A DNA stretch of 64,000 nucleotides from Paraburkholderia sp. HP33-1 (GCF_021390595.1 NZ_JAJEJR010000002.1:1302001-1366000), one strand, 5' to 3'. Positions 42,396-51,607 are shown, counted from the stretch's first letter. Notes: generated from the sequence alone by a model not told the origin. Made by a program: numbers and translations.

Positions 42396-45347
42396 TCAGC
42401 GATCGTCGCCATTATTTTCGACGCGACGTGCCGCTCCGCGCAGGCGCGCCGCGAACTCGCCGCGTCCCGCGAAATAGGTTTGGACGATGCGCGACACCAC
42501 ACTCTTCTGTGCAACCACACCGGGCAATCCGGGCATCGCATCGAACTGCGGCAACGTATGCCGCGCGTCGGCTTCGGCCGGATAGACGCGCACGCGCACG
42601 TCATACCATGCGGCCTGGCCCGTCACCGGATCGGAGTTCGACATGCGCGCGGGCGCTTCATCGCGGCCTGGCAGCTCGTCGGTGATCAGGTGATTGAGCA
42701 GGAAGCCGCGCTGCGATTCGTTTGCATTCGGGCCGAGATTCCATGCGCCGGCGGCCTTGCCTATCGCGTTCCACGTCCATACGGTGCCCGGCTCGACGGT
42801 CTCGCTGTAGCGCGCCATGCAGCGCACGCGGCCCCATTGCGATTCGACGTAGATCCAGCCGCCATCGGCGATGCCGTTCTCCGCGGCCGCGCGCGGATTC
42901 ACGTAGAGGTAGTTCTCCCCATGAATCTGCCGCAGCCACGCGTTCTGCGAATCCCACGAGTGATACATCGCCATCGGCCGCTGCGTTACCGCGGCGAGTG
43001 GGAATTGCGCGAGATCCGTCGCCGCGCTTTCGAGCGGCGCATACCAGAACGGCAGCGGGTCGAAGTACTTCTCGACGCGCGCGCGCAGATGTTCGGGCGG
43101 CTGTCGGCCGCTGCTGCGCCCTTGCGCGGCGAGCCTGAATTTCTGCATCACGTCCGAGTAAAGCTGGATCAAAATCGGCTCGCGGAATTTGCGGAAGCCG
43201 TTCTTGACGGCCCAGTCGAGATACGGTCCGTTGCAGTTGCGCATGTACTGCAAGGTCTCGGGCAAGCGGTAATGGAACACGCAGTTATTCTTCGCGTACT
43301 GCTCCCATTGATTGGGATTCGGCTCACCGACGAGCGCCTTGTCGCCATCCTTGCCGCGCCAGCCGATCAGAAAACCGACACCGGATTCGGGCGAGGTCGT
43401 GTGATTGACGATGAACTCCGGATAGTCGCGAAAGCGCCGGCCGCCATCCGCCTTGGTGAACGCGGGAAACTTCAGGCGCGACGCCAGTTCGATCAGCACT
43501 TCCTGGAACGGCTTACATTCCCCGGTCGGCGGCACGACCGGTACGCGCACCGAATCAACTGGGCCGTCGAACTCGGAGATCGGCCGGTCGAGCATCGACA
43601 TCGCGTCGTACCGTTCGAGGTAAGTCGTGTCGGGCAGAATCAGATCGGCGAACGCGGTCATCTCCGACTGGAACGCATCGCACACGACAAGAAACGGAAT
43701 CTTGTAGTCGCCGTTCGGATGCTTGTCCGCGAGCATCTCGCGCACCTTCATCGTGTTCATCGACGAATTCCACGCCATGTTGGCCATGAAAATCATCAGC
43801 GTGTCGATCGGATACGGGTCGCCGCGCCACGCGTTGGTGATCACGCTGTGCATGACACCGTGGACCGCGAGCGGATATTCCCACGAGAACGCCTTGTCGA
43901 TGCGCACCGGGCCGCCGTGTTCGTCGATGAACAGATCCTCCGGCGCGGCGGGCCAGCCGAGCGGGCCCGTTGCGAGCGGCGTATTGGGCTTCACCGCGGC
44001 GGGGCTGTTCGGCGGTTTCGCCGACGGGGGCACCGCGCGCGGAAACGGCGACTTGTGGCGAAAGCCGCCGGGACGGTCGATCGTGCCGAGCAGCGACATC
44101 AGCACGGCGAGCGCACGGATCGACTGAAAGCCGTTCGAATGTGCGGCGAGCCCGCGCATCGCGTGAAAAGCGACCGGGTTGCCCGTGACCGATTCGTGCG
44201 ATTCGCCCCATGCGTCGGTCCAGCCGATCGGCAGCGTGATGCGATGCCGGCGCCCCGTCTCGATCATCTCGCCGGCCAGCCGCCGGATCGTATCGGCGGC
44301 GATGCCGGTGATGGCCGCCGCCCATTCGGGCGTGCAATCGGCGACGCGCTCGCGCAGCAACGCGAACGATGGCGTGACCGGCTTGCCGTCATCGAGCGTA
44401 TAGCGCCCTACCAGGGCTGGCGTCACGCCGCTCGCATGATGGGGCACCGCGCGCCGCGTGGCCGGGTCCCACCACAGATGATTCTGCGGAAACAGCGGAT
44501 TGCCTTCCGGCCGCTCGGGATCTCGCACGAACAGGCCGAAGGTTTCGCTCGCTTCGTCGAGATCGATCAGCTCCGCCGCGTTCGTGTAACGCTGCACGAA
44601 CTCGTGATCCCATGCGTCGGCGGCAATCAGTTCGTGCAGGAACGCCATGAACAGCGCGCCGTCGGTGCCCGGCCTGATCGGCACCCATTCGTCGGCGATC
44701 GCCGCATAGCCGGTGCGGATCGGATTGATCGCGATAAAGCGGCCGCCCGCGCGCTTGAACTTCGAGATCGCGATCTTCAGCGGATTCGAATGATGATCTT
44801 CCGCTGTGCCGATCATGAAGAACAGCTTCGCGCTGTCGAGATCAGGTCCGCCGAATTCCCAGAACGAGCCGCCGATCGTATAGATCATGCCGGCGGCCAT
44901 GTTCGCCGAGCAGAATCCGCCGTGCGCCGCATAGTTAGGCGTACCGAACTGTTTGGCGAACAGACCGGTCAGCGCCTGCATCTGGTCGCGGCCCGTGAAC
45001 AGCGCGAACTTCTTCGGATCGGTCGAGCGAATCGCGGCGAGACGTTCTTCGAGCACGTCGAACGCGACCTCCCACGAGACCGGCTCGAACTGCGCGCTGC
45101 CGCGCTCGGCGCCCGCCTTGCGCATCAAAGGTTGGGTGAGACGCGCCGGCGAGTACTGCTTCATGATGCCGGAGGCACCCTTCGCGCAGATGACGCCCTG
45201 ATTCAGCGGATGCTCCGGATTGCCGTCGATATAGCGCACCTCGCCGTCACGCAGATGCACACGGATGCCACAACGGCACGCGCACATGTAGCAGGTGGTG
45301 GTCTTGATCTCGAGCCGTTCGTTCTGCGTGCGGGCGTGGTGCTCCAT
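42396..45347 (-). CDS. soeA: Molybdopterin-guanine-dinucleotide oxidoreductase large subunit (SoeA-like)
   Basis: A 983-residue catalytic subunit of the DMSO-reductase superfamily. The N-terminal [4Fe-4S] motif is CYMCACRCGI...GVICAKG; bis-MGD-binding and C-terminal MopB domains follow. There is no Tat leader, so the active site faces the cytoplasm, as in SoeABC sulfite dehydrogenase. The operon (large, four-cluster Fe-S, DmsC-like anchor) and its place downstream of sulfolactate sulfo-lyase genes, which release sulfite, support a sulfite-to-sulfate role. A nitrate, thiosulfate or formate-type reaction is not excluded by sequence. The ATG at 45347 has GGAG in front; a longer ATG at 45404 is less likely. 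Confidence 0.8.
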   Translation of the reverse strand: MEHHARTQNERLEIKTTTCYMCACRCGIRVHLRDGEVRYIDGNPEHPLNQGVICAKGASGIMKQYSPARLTQPLMRKAGAERGSAQFEPVSWEVAFDVLEERLAAIRSTDPKKFALFTGRDQMQALTGLFAKQFGTPNYAAHGGFCSANMAAGMIYTIGGSFWEFGGPDLDSAKLFFMIGTAEDHHSNPLKIAISKFKRAGGRFIAINPIRTGYAAIADEWVPIRPGTDGALFMAFLHELIAADAWDHEFVQRYTNAAELIDLDEASETFGLFVRDPERPEGNPLFPQNHLWWDPATRRAVPHHASGVTPALVGRYTLDDGKPVTPSFALLRERVADCTPEWAAAITGIAADTIRRLAGEMIETGRRHRITLPIGWTDAWGESHESVTGNPVAFHAMRGLAAHSNGFQSIRALAVLMSLLGTIDRPGGFRHKSPFPRAVPPSAKPPNSPAAVKPNTPLATGPLGWPAAPEDLFIDEHGGPVRIDKAFSWEYPLAVHGVMHSVITNAWRGDPYPIDTLMIFMANMAWNSSMNTMKVREMLADKHPNGDYKIPFLVVCDAFQSEMTAFADLILPDTTYLERYDAMSMLDRPISEFDGPVDSVRVPVVPPTGECKPFQEVLIELASRLKFPAFTKADGGRRFRDYPEFIVNHTTSPESGVGFLIGWRGKDGDKALVGEPNPNQWEQYAKNNCVFHYRLPETLQYMRNCNGPYLDWAVKNGFRKFREPILIQLYSDVMQKFRLAAQGRSSGRQPPEHLRARVEKYFDPLPFWYAPLESAATDLAQFPLAAVTQRPMAMYHSWDSQNAWLRQIHGENYLYVNPRAAAENGIADGGWIYVESQWGRVRCMARYSETVEPGTVWTWNAIGKAAGAWNLGPNANESQRGFLLNHLITDELPGRDEAPARMSNSDPVTGQAAWYDVRVRVYPAEADARHTLPQFDAMPGLPGVVAQKSVVSRIVQTYFAGRGEFAARLRGAARRVENNGDDR

Positions 45348-45460
45348 GGCCGTCTCCGTCGCTGTGCCTGGTGGACCGAAGCGCGGGTCAAGCGCGCTGC
45401 TCATACGATACCGAGATCGTATTCGCGTCGGCCTCGCAAGGAAAATCGCGATTTGCGACT

Positions 45461-45487
45461 GAAACTATCTGGCCCACCGATAGTTTC
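45461..45487. promoter_or_regulatory. Perfect 9-9-9 inverted repeat before soeA
   Basis: GAAACTATC - 9 bases - GATAGTTTC, perfectly symmetrical, about 114 bases upstream of the soeA-like start in the gap after the dctA-like gene. There is no T-run, so an operator is more likely than a terminator. Its half-site differs from the TAGATGA sites further upstream, so a different regulator may act here. Confidence 0.5.
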
Positions 45488-45534
45488 GGTTTGGCTTCAC
45501 CTATGCGCTTATTTCGTCCGCGTGTCCAGTTGCT

Positions 45535-46884
45535 TTAGATCGATTGCGTGCGCTGGATCTCGCGCGCCTGTCCCGACTGCCCCGCTGGCGCCGCCTGCGG
45601 CTTGCGCACCGGCTGCGCCGATGCTGGTGCCTGCACCTCGCGCGGCGCTGCGAGGAATTCGCGCGCGGCACGCGCATCGAATGCGCGTTCCCAGCGCGCG
45701 ACCACCAGCGTCGCGACGACGTTGCCGATCATATTGGTCAGCGCACGGATCTCGTTGAGCACGCGGTCGACGCCGAGAATCAGCGTGATGCCCGCGACCG
45801 GAATGATGTTGTGTGTCGACAGCGTCGCGGTCAACGCCACGAGCGCCGCCCCTGCCACACCCGCGCCGCCCTTCGACGTCAGCATCAGGATCGCCAGCAA
45901 TCCCAGCTGCTGCATCAGCGTCAGGTGCGTGTTGGTGGCCTGCGCGATGAACAGCGACGTCATCGTCAGATAGATCGCGGCGCCGTCGAGATTGAACGAG
46001 TAGCCGGTCGGCAGCACGAGCCCGACGATCGCGCGTGGACAGCCCATGCGCTCGAGCTTTTCCATCAGGCGCGGCAGCACCGACTCCGTGGTCGAGGTGC
46101 CGAGCACGATCAACAGTTCCTCGCGGAAGTACTTCAGGAGCGGCCACAGGCCCACGCCGGCCCAGCGCGCGGCCGCGCCCAGCACGATCGCGATGAACAG
46201 GATGCTCGTGATGTAGAAGCACAGGATCAGCAGGCCGAGTTGCTGCAACGTGCCGATGCCGTATTTGCCGATCGTGAACGCGATCGCGCCGAACGCGCCC
46301 AGCGGCGCGAGCCGCATGATCATTTCGACGATGCGCATCAGCGTGTCGCCGAACTGCTCGATGCCACGCATCAGTAGCCGGCTGCGCTGCGACATGATCG
46401 ACAGCGCGATGCCGAACAGCACCGAGAACAGCAGCACCTGCAACAGATCGCCGCGCGCGAACGCGCCGACCACCGAGTTCGGCACGATCATGTCTATGAA
46501 GCTCGACGACGCCGCGTGCGCATCGGCGACGTAGTGCGTAACCGCATGAGGATCGAGCGAAGCGGGATCGATATTGAGCCCCGCGCCCGGACGCAGCACG
46601 TTCGCGACGACGAGGCCCAGCACGAGCGCGATGCTCGTGACGACCTCGAAATACAGCAGCGTCTTGAAGCCGACGCGGCCCACCTGCTTCAGGCTTTCCA
46701 TGCGCGCGATGCCCACGGAAACCGTGCAAAAGATCACCAGCGTGATCAGCATCTTGATGAGGCGGATGAAGGTGTCGCCGAGCGGTTTCATCTGCACGCC
46801 GAACGCGGGTGCGAAATAACCGACGAGAATGCCAGCCGCAAGTCCGATCAGGACCTGCACGTAGAGATGTTTGAGCACGCGCAA
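45535..46884 (-). CDS. DctA-type dicarboxylate/H+ or Na+ symporter
   Basis: A 449-residue member of the dicarboxylate/amino acid:cation symporter family: hairpin and core motifs include LITLVIFCTVSVGIARM, STTESVLPRLMEKLERMGCP, LPTGYSFNLDGAAIYLTM and ILMLTSKGGAGV. The C-terminal 45 residues are a low-complexity Ala/Pro/Gln tail. DctA normally imports malate, succinate and fumarate; here it sits between suyB and soeA on the same strand. Since 3-sulfolactate is the sulfonate analogue of malate, sulfolactate import is a chemically sensible inference. The start is TTG at 46884, with GGAGGAG upstream. Confidence 0.85.
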   Translation of the reverse strand: MRVLKHLYVQVLIGLAAGILVGYFAPAFGVQMKPLGDTFIRLIKMLITLVIFCTVSVGIARMESLKQVGRVGFKTLLYFEVVTSIALVLGLVVANVLRPGAGLNIDPASLDPHAVTHYVADAHAASSSFIDMIVPNSVVGAFARGDLLQVLLFSVLFGIALSIMSQRSRLLMRGIEQFGDTLMRIVEMIMRLAPLGAFGAIAFTIGKYGIGTLQQLGLLILCFYITSILFIAIVLGAAARWAGVGLWPLLKYFREELLIVLGTSTTESVLPRLMEKLERMGCPRAIVGLVLPTGYSFNLDGAAIYLTMTSLFIAQATNTHLTLMQQLGLLAILMLTSKGGAGVAGAALVALTATLSTHNIIPVAGITLILGVDRVLNEIRALTNMIGNVVATLVVARWERAFDARAAREFLAAPREVQAPASAQPVRKPQAAPAGQSGQAREIQRTQSI

Positions 46885-47057
46885 GATGGTGTCTCCTCCA
46901 CTCGCTGCTGCCAGATGTCGAGCCGGCGCCTCTGCAGCATGAACTGCCGGTCACAGGCGGCGGCGCCGTTGGCCACTTCGGCGTGCCGGCGCGCCGGGAA
47001 GGTGGGGACCGCTGCGCGCGAGCCATGCGGCCCGCCGCGGCGGCGAGGCCGCCCGCG

Positions 47058-48233
47058 TCAGGCGCTTTCGAACAGACGCGTCAATACGAACTCGCGATGA
47101 CCGAGTGCTTCGGCCGCCGTGAAACGGCCGTTGATCGTGGCCATCATGCACTGGAGCAGTTTGTCGCCGCTCTGGTCGAGATTCTGCTCGCGCTGCAGAA
47201 CGCCGGTCACGTCCACGTCGATATGCTCGCCCATCGTGCGGACGGTGCGCGGATTCGCGCAGATCTTGATGACCGGCACGATCGGATTGCCGATCACGTT
47301 GCCCTGCCCGGTCGGAAAGAAATGCACGACGAAGCCCGATGCCGCGCACAAGGTCACCATCTCGGCGGCCGCGGACGACGAGTCCATGAACCACAAGCCC
47401 GAGTGCGTCGGCTCCTCGGCTTTGTCGAGCACGCCGTCGACCATGCACTTCTTGCCGATCTTCTGGATATTGCCGAGCGCTTTTTCCTCAATCGTCGTCA
47501 GGCCGCCCGCGATATTGCCCTTGGTCGGCTGCGACTCGGACAGGTCGTCGGTCTTCCAGCGGTTGATCATGTCCTGGTAGCGGTCGAACATAAACTGGAA
47601 GCGCTCGCGCACGCTGTCGTTCGCGCAGCGCGCGGCGACGATCTGCTCGCCGCCCGTGAGTTCCGAGGTCTCACCGAACACGAGCGTGGTGCCGAGGCCA
47701 TAGAGTTTGTCGAAGGCGTTGCCGACGGTCGGATTCGCGCCGCAGCCCGACGTGGTGTCCGACTCGCCGCACTTTGTCGATACCCACAACTCAGAGATCG
47801 GGCATTGCTCGCGATCGAGCGACGTCGCGTACTGCACCATGTCCTTCGCGGCTTTCGAGGCCCGCATGATCGTGTCGTGATCGCCATGCAGCTCGATGCC
47901 AAAGCCCATCACCGGCTTGCCGGTTTTCGCGATGCCGTCGACGACGCGCTTCGTCCAGCCCTCCTCGATGCCGATCACGACGACCGCCGCGACGTTCGGG
48001 TTGCTGCCCGCGCCGATCAGCGTGCGGAAATGCAGTTCGAGGTCGGCACCGAACTGCAGCCGCCCATACGGATGTGGCAGCGCCATGGTGCCCTTGATGT
48101 TGTGTTCGACTGCCTGCGCCGCGGCATTGGACAGATCGTCGACCGGCAGGATGATCACGTGGTTGCGTACGCCCACGCGGCCGTTGTCGCGACGATAGCC
48201 GCGGAAAGTCGTATCCAGGTCAATCACGCTCAT
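47058..48233 (-). CDS. suyB: (R)-sulfolactate sulfo-lyase, beta subunit (UxaA family)
   Basis: A 391-residue UxaA-family lyase catalytic chain. Residues include the N-terminal [40 protein letters not shown] (about 170-190), the [10 protein letters not shown] loop and the C-terminal [15 protein letters not shown]. SuyB splits (R)-sulfolactate into pyruvate and sulfite together with the small SAF subunit SuyA. A single-chain altronate or galactarate dehydratase would be near 500 residues, whereas a separate SAF gene plus a 390-residue catalytic gene is the SuyAB pattern. Remembered SuyB sequences match closely. The gene follows suyA by 45 bases. An altronate dehydratase-like sugar-acid role remains the main alternative. 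Confidence 0.8.
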   Translation of the reverse strand: MSVIDLDTTFRGYRRDNGRVGVRNHVIILPVDDLSNAAAQAVEHNIKGTMALPHPYGRLQFGADLELHFRTLIGAGSNPNVAAVVVIGIEEGWTKRVVDGIAKTGKPVMGFGIELHGDHDTIMRASKAAKDMVQYATSLDREQCPISELWVSTKCGESDTTSGCGANPTVGNAFDKLYGLGTTLVFGETSELTGGEQIVAARCANDSVRERFQFMFDRYQDMINRWKTDDLSESQPTKGNIAGGLTTIEEKALGNIQKIGKKCMVDGVLDKAEEPTHSGLWFMDSSSAAAEMVTLCAASGFVVHFFPTGQGNVIGNPIVPVIKICANPRTVRTMGEHIDVDVTGVLQREQNLDQSGDKLLQCMMATINGRFTAAEALGHREFVLTRLFESA

Positions 48234-48278
48234 GGTGTCTCTCTCGTTCGGGTTGATGCCAGTGAAGGGCGGCGTTGC

Positions 48279-48620
48279 TTACCAGCGCTTCGTCTTGATG
48301 TTGTGCACGTGCGCGTGCTCACCGGCCTTGATAGGCGCGACCACCTTGCCGATATCGACGCCGTACTTGAACACCGTGTCGCCGACGGCCATGTCCTTCA
48401 GGGCGACCTTGTGACCGATCGGAATGTCCTGCTTCGCCGGCACGGTGACGACTTCATCGTCGTCCATGATCCATGCGTTGAGCAGCATGCCCGCCTTGAT
48501 GCCCTCGACCACCGCCACGCCGACCGTGTCTTTCGCCTCGTGCAGCACGATGTGGATCGTTCTGCGCGGCGCCGACGCGCTCGCTGCGGTGTCATTGATG
48601 TCTGTCGTGGGATTGCTCAT
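48279..48620 (-). CDS. suyA: (R)-sulfolactate sulfo-lyase, alpha subunit (SAF domain)
   Basis: A 113-residue protein. After a short variable N terminus, a SAF domain (about 20-113) shows IHIVLHEAKDTVGVAVVEGI, SKQDIPIGHK-like TVPAKQDIPIGHKVALKDMA, and the end segment HAHVHNIKTKRW. Separate SAF subunits of this size pair with a UxaA-like catalytic chain in SuyAB. The ATG at 48620 has GGAG eight bases upstream; a second ATG four codons earlier has none. First gene of the leftward operon, facing the GntR gene. Confidence 0.8.
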   Translation of the reverse strand: MSNPTTDINDTAASASAPRRTIHIVLHEAKDTVGVAVVEGIKAGMLLNAWIMDDDEVVTVPAKQDIPIGHKVALKDMAVGDTVFKYGVDIGKVVAPIKAGEHAHVHNIKTKRW

Positions 48621-48732
48621 TAGCGTCTCCATTCGTCGGTTGAATGCGGTGTGAGGGTGCCGCCGGGGCAGCGCAGCCAGGTGCGCCGCGGTGAATCGAT
48701 ATTAGGCGCCGACTTCCCGCCTGTCAACTAGC

Positions 48733-48753
48733 TCATCTATATGTGTTAGATGA
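48733..48753. promoter_or_regulatory. GntR operator 1 (TCATCTA-N7-TAGATGA)
   Basis: A perfect 7-bp inverted repeat with a 7-base spacer (TATGTGT), about 115 bases upstream of suyA. It matches the site at 48800-48820, so the pair very likely binds the adjacent GntR regulator. Confidence 0.7.
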
Positions 48754-48799
48754 CTTAAGAAAACCCGAACCGCTCCCGCGATTTACGGAAACATACGAT

Positions 48800-48820
48800 T
48801 CATCCAGGTGTACTAGATGA
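48800..48820. promoter_or_regulatory. GntR operator 2 (TCATCCA-N7-TAGATGA)
   Basis: Same architecture as operator 1, with one mismatch in the left arm. Centre-to-centre spacing is 67 bases. It lies about 70 bases before the GntR start and probably mediates autoregulation. Confidence 0.7.
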
Positions 48821-48890
48821 GCTGGTCGTTTAGAATCAGGGCAGGTTCAACCCCAGCGAGCGGTACGACTCGCGTATCCGGGAGGTTTTC

Positions 48891-49649
48891 ATGAGCACGC
48901 TCGCGATCAATGCGCCCGCGCTGGGCGCCACGCGGTACAAGGAGGTCAAGAGCGCGATTCTCGCCGCGCTCGCGGCCGGCGAATGGAAAGGCGGCGAATG
49001 CATTCCTTCGGAAAAGCGCCTCGCCGAACGCTTCGGCGTGTCGATCGGCACGCTGCGCAAAGCCATCGACGAACTGTGCGCCGAGAACATTCTGATCCGT
49101 CATCAGGGGCTCGGCACATTCGTGTCGATGCATCAGCGCGACCGGCATTTCTTCCGCTTCTTTCGCATCGAGCGGCGCGACGGCGACAAGGCCTACCCGG
49201 TCGTCACGCTGATCGGCTTCAGGAAGGCGCGCGCGTCGCGCGAGGCGGCAATCGCGCTTGGCATCGACACCGGCGCGCGCGTGCTGCAGTTCGTCAACGG
49301 ACTCTCGCTGCACGGCAAGACCGTGCTGATCGAACATATCACCGTGCCCGAAGCGCTGTTTCCGGGCCTGACGGAGAGCAAGCTGCGCAACCGGCCGAAC
49401 ACGCTGTACAACTTCTATCAGGACGGTTTCGGCATCAATGTGGTCGAGACCGATGAGCGCGTGAGCGTGGCGCTCGCCAATGAACTCGAAAGCGGGCAAC
49501 TTGGCGTCGAAGTCGGCGCGCCGCTGCTCGAGATTCGCCGCATCGCCTACTCGTATCACCGCAGCGCGGTCGAGCTGCGGATTTCGCGGCTCAATACCGC
49601 GGAATACGAGTACATCGGCACCCGCACGGCGCGCGACGATCAGAAATAG
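48891..49649 (+). CDS. GntR/HutC-family regulator of the sulfolactate cluster
   Basis: A 252-residue regulator. The N-terminal GntR winged helix (YKEVKSAILAALAAGEWKGG, PSEKRLAERFGVSIGTLRKA, HQGLGTFVS, about 16-80) is joined to a UTRA effector domain (about 95-240) that should bind a small metabolite such as sulfolactate. It is divergent from suyA, with two matching inverted repeats in the 270-base gap. The ATG has GGGAGG upstream. It ends well before the next gene and is monocistronic. Confidence 0.88.
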   Translation: MSTLAINAPALGATRYKEVKSAILAALAAGEWKGGECIPSEKRLAERFGVSIGTLRKAIDELCAENILIRHQGLGTFVSMHQRDRHFFRFFRIERRDGDKAYPVVTLIGFRKARASREAAIALGIDTGARVLQFVNGLSLHGKTVLIEHITVPEALFPGLTESKLRNRPNTLYNFYQDGFGINVVETDERVSVALANELESGQLGVEVGAPLLEIRRIAYSYHRSAVELRISRLNTAEYEYIGTRTARDDQK

Positions 49650-49812
49650 CCTGCCGTTGGTCAGCACCGCCCGGATCGCCGCGCCGTGCGTTGCGAGCGC
49701 GGCCGTCATTTCACCTGGCACAGCCGCGCAACAACGACAAGCCAATCGTCTTCCATTTTCGGCCCGGCACCAACCCGTCTAAAATAGCCGCAACTCCGAC
49801 CCCGAGAACCCC

Positions 49813-51291
49813 ATGCTGGATACCCTGCCGAGCGGCTCCGAAACCATCAACGACGACTCCGGGATGTTCGAACTCGCTCCCGTGTCGCTGTGGCTCGAAG
49901 ATTTTAGTGGCGTGCGCGCGCTATTCGATGAATGGCGAGCCGCGGGCGTGACCGATCTGCGCGCCCATTTCGCCGAAGACCCGCGCCGCGTCGCCGAATG
50001 CGCGCACAGCATCCGTGTGATCAAGGTCAATCGCCAGACGCTCGCGCAGTTCGAGGCCGCCGATTTCGACACGCTGACAAGCAAGCTCGCGTCGGTGTTC
50101 CGCGACGACATGCTGAAAACGCACCTCGAAGAGCTGTGCCAGCTCTGGGCCGGGCAATTGAACTTCACGAGCCGCACGGTCAACTACACGCTCGGCGGAC
50201 GGCGCCTCGACGTGCTGCTCAAGGGCGCGGTGCTGCCCGGTCACGAGGAGCGCTGGGACCGCGTACTGGTATCGACCGAAGACATCACCGAGCTCGAAGG
50301 CGCACGGCGCGGTGTCGCGCTCGCGGAGCAGTACGCGCGCGGGCTCTTCGAATATTCGCCGGTCTCGCTGTGGGTCGAGGATTTCAGCGCGGTCAAACGC
50401 CTGCTCGACGGTGCGCGTGCGGCCGGCATCAACGATTTCCGCGTGTTCACCGACGTCCATCCGGAGTTCGTCGAACGCTGCATGGCGGAAATTCACGTGC
50501 TCGACGTCAACCACCACACGCTCGGGATGTTCGCCGCGAAGGACAAGAAAACGCTGCTCGCGCGCCTCGCCGACGTGTTCCGCGACGACATGCGCCCGCA
50601 TTTCCGCGAGCAGTTGATCGACCTGTGGGACAACAAGCTGTTCCAGCAGCGCGAAGTGCTCAACTACTCGCTCGACGGCAGCGAAGTGCACGTGCATCTG
50701 CAATTCTCGGTGCTGCCCGGCCACGAGCAGAACTGGGACCTCGTGCTGGTCGCGCTGACCGACATCACCGCGCGCAAGAAGGCCGAGGCGTACCTCGAAT
50801 TCCTCGGCAAGCACGACGTGCTGACCAAGCTGCGCAACCGCTCGTTCTACGTCGATGAACTGAACCGGCTCGAACGCAAGGGACCGTGGCCTGTGACGAT
50901 CATCATGGCCGACCTGAATGGCCTGAAGCGCGTCAACGATCAGCTCGGTCACGCGGCCGGTGACGCGCTGCTGCGGCGTGCCGGCGAAGTGCTCGCGAAG
51001 GCGATGGAGTCGCCGTTCCACGCGGCGCGGATCGGCGGCGACGAATTCGCGATCCTGATGCCCGATACCGACGAGCGCGGCGGCGCGGCGATGATCGATG
51101 CGATCCGTCAGCTCGTCGAGATGAACAACCAGTTCTATCCGGGCTCGCCACTGAGCTTCTCGATGGGCGCGGCGACCTGCCAGCGCGGCGACCGGCTCGA
51201 AGCGGGCGTGCAGCGCGCTGACCTGCTGATGTACGAGGAAAAGCGCGCGCACTACGAGGAGCAGCCGGCAACCGACGCGGCCGCCAGGTAA
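49813..51291 (+). CDS. Diguanylate cyclase with tandem PAS-like sensors
   Basis: A 492-residue soluble signalling enzyme that makes c-di-GMP. Two duplicated PAS-like units (about 18-155 and 177-316) share FE.(S/A)PVSLW.EDFS..(R/K).L(F/L) and ...(V/A).TDIT..K, an unusually well-preserved tandem. The catalytic domain has the active GGDEF at 408-412 (RIGGDEFAIL) and the FLGKHDVLTKLRNRSFYVDE start at 333. No RxxD inhibitory site is present five residues before GGDEF, so product inhibition is not expected. No membrane segments. Confidence 0.9.
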   Translation: MLDTLPSGSETINDDSGMFELAPVSLWLEDFSGVRALFDEWRAAGVTDLRAHFAEDPRRVAECAHSIRVIKVNRQTLAQFEAADFDTLTSKLASVFRDDMLKTHLEELCQLWAGQLNFTSRTVNYTLGGRRLDVLLKGAVLPGHEERWDRVLVSTEDITELEGARRGVALAEQYARGLFEYSPVSLWVEDFSAVKRLLDGARAAGINDFRVFTDVHPEFVERCMAEIHVLDVNHHTLGMFAAKDKKTLLARLADVFRDDMRPHFREQLIDLWDNKLFQQREVLNYSLDGSEVHVHLQFSVLPGHEQNWDLVLVALTDITARKKAEAYLEFLGKHDVLTKLRNRSFYVDELNRLERKGPWPVTIIMADLNGLKRVNDQLGHAAGDALLRRAGEVLAKAMESPFHAARIGGDEFAILMPDTDERGGAAMIDAIRQLVEMNNQFYPGSPLSFSMGAATCQRGDRLEAGVQRADLLMYEEKRAHYEEQPATDAAAR

Positions 51292-51304
51292 CGGCGGGCT
51301 GCGA

Positions 51305-51607
51305 TCAGCCCGGCAGTTTGGCGGCGAGCACGTCCAGCTTGGCGATGTTCGGTGGCGACGCGAACAGCTCGCCCGCCTTCGCCATCAACGCGGCCGCGAC
51401 CTTGCCGTTCAGATGCGCGTCGCGGCCGGCTTCGTCGTCGAATGCATCGAAAATGCCGTACGTCGAGGGCCCAAGCTTCAGACCGAACCATGCGGCGGTG
51501 GCCGGTTCCTGCTCGACGAGCGGCAAGCCGCCGAGCAGAAACTCCTCCACCTCCTGTTCCTTGCCGGGCTTGGCTTCCAGACGGACAAACAGAGCGAGCT
51601 TGACCAT
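51305..51607 (-). CDS. Antibiotic biosynthesis monooxygenase-fold protein
   Basis: A 100-residue ferredoxin-like-fold protein of the ABM/quinol monooxygenase type: KLALFVRLEAKPGKEQEVEE, TAAWFGLKLGPSTYGIFDAF, and DDEAGRDAHLNGKVAAALM. Such proteins act as dimers on quinols or aromatic metabolites, or in stress resistance, usually without cofactors. The start MVKLALF at 51607 is chosen by family length. It converges with the diguanylate cyclase gene and has no operon partner. Confidence 0.85.
   Translation of the reverse strand: MVKLALFVRLEAKPGKEQEVEEFLLGGLPLVEQEPATAAWFGLKLGPSTYGIFDAFDDEAGRDAHLNGKVAAALMAKAGELFASPPNIAKLDVLAAKLPG

Noticed and set aside
42480..45758. Plus-strand open frame of more than 1,000 codons antisense to soeA
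   Set aside because: Mirror of the high-GC third-position bias of the real gene; no conserved domain.
47058..48620. Calling suyAB an altronate or galactarate dehydratase
   Set aside because: Split SAF plus roughly 390-residue catalytic chains and the sulfite-oxidising neighbours favour SuyAB; no sugar-acid genes nearby.
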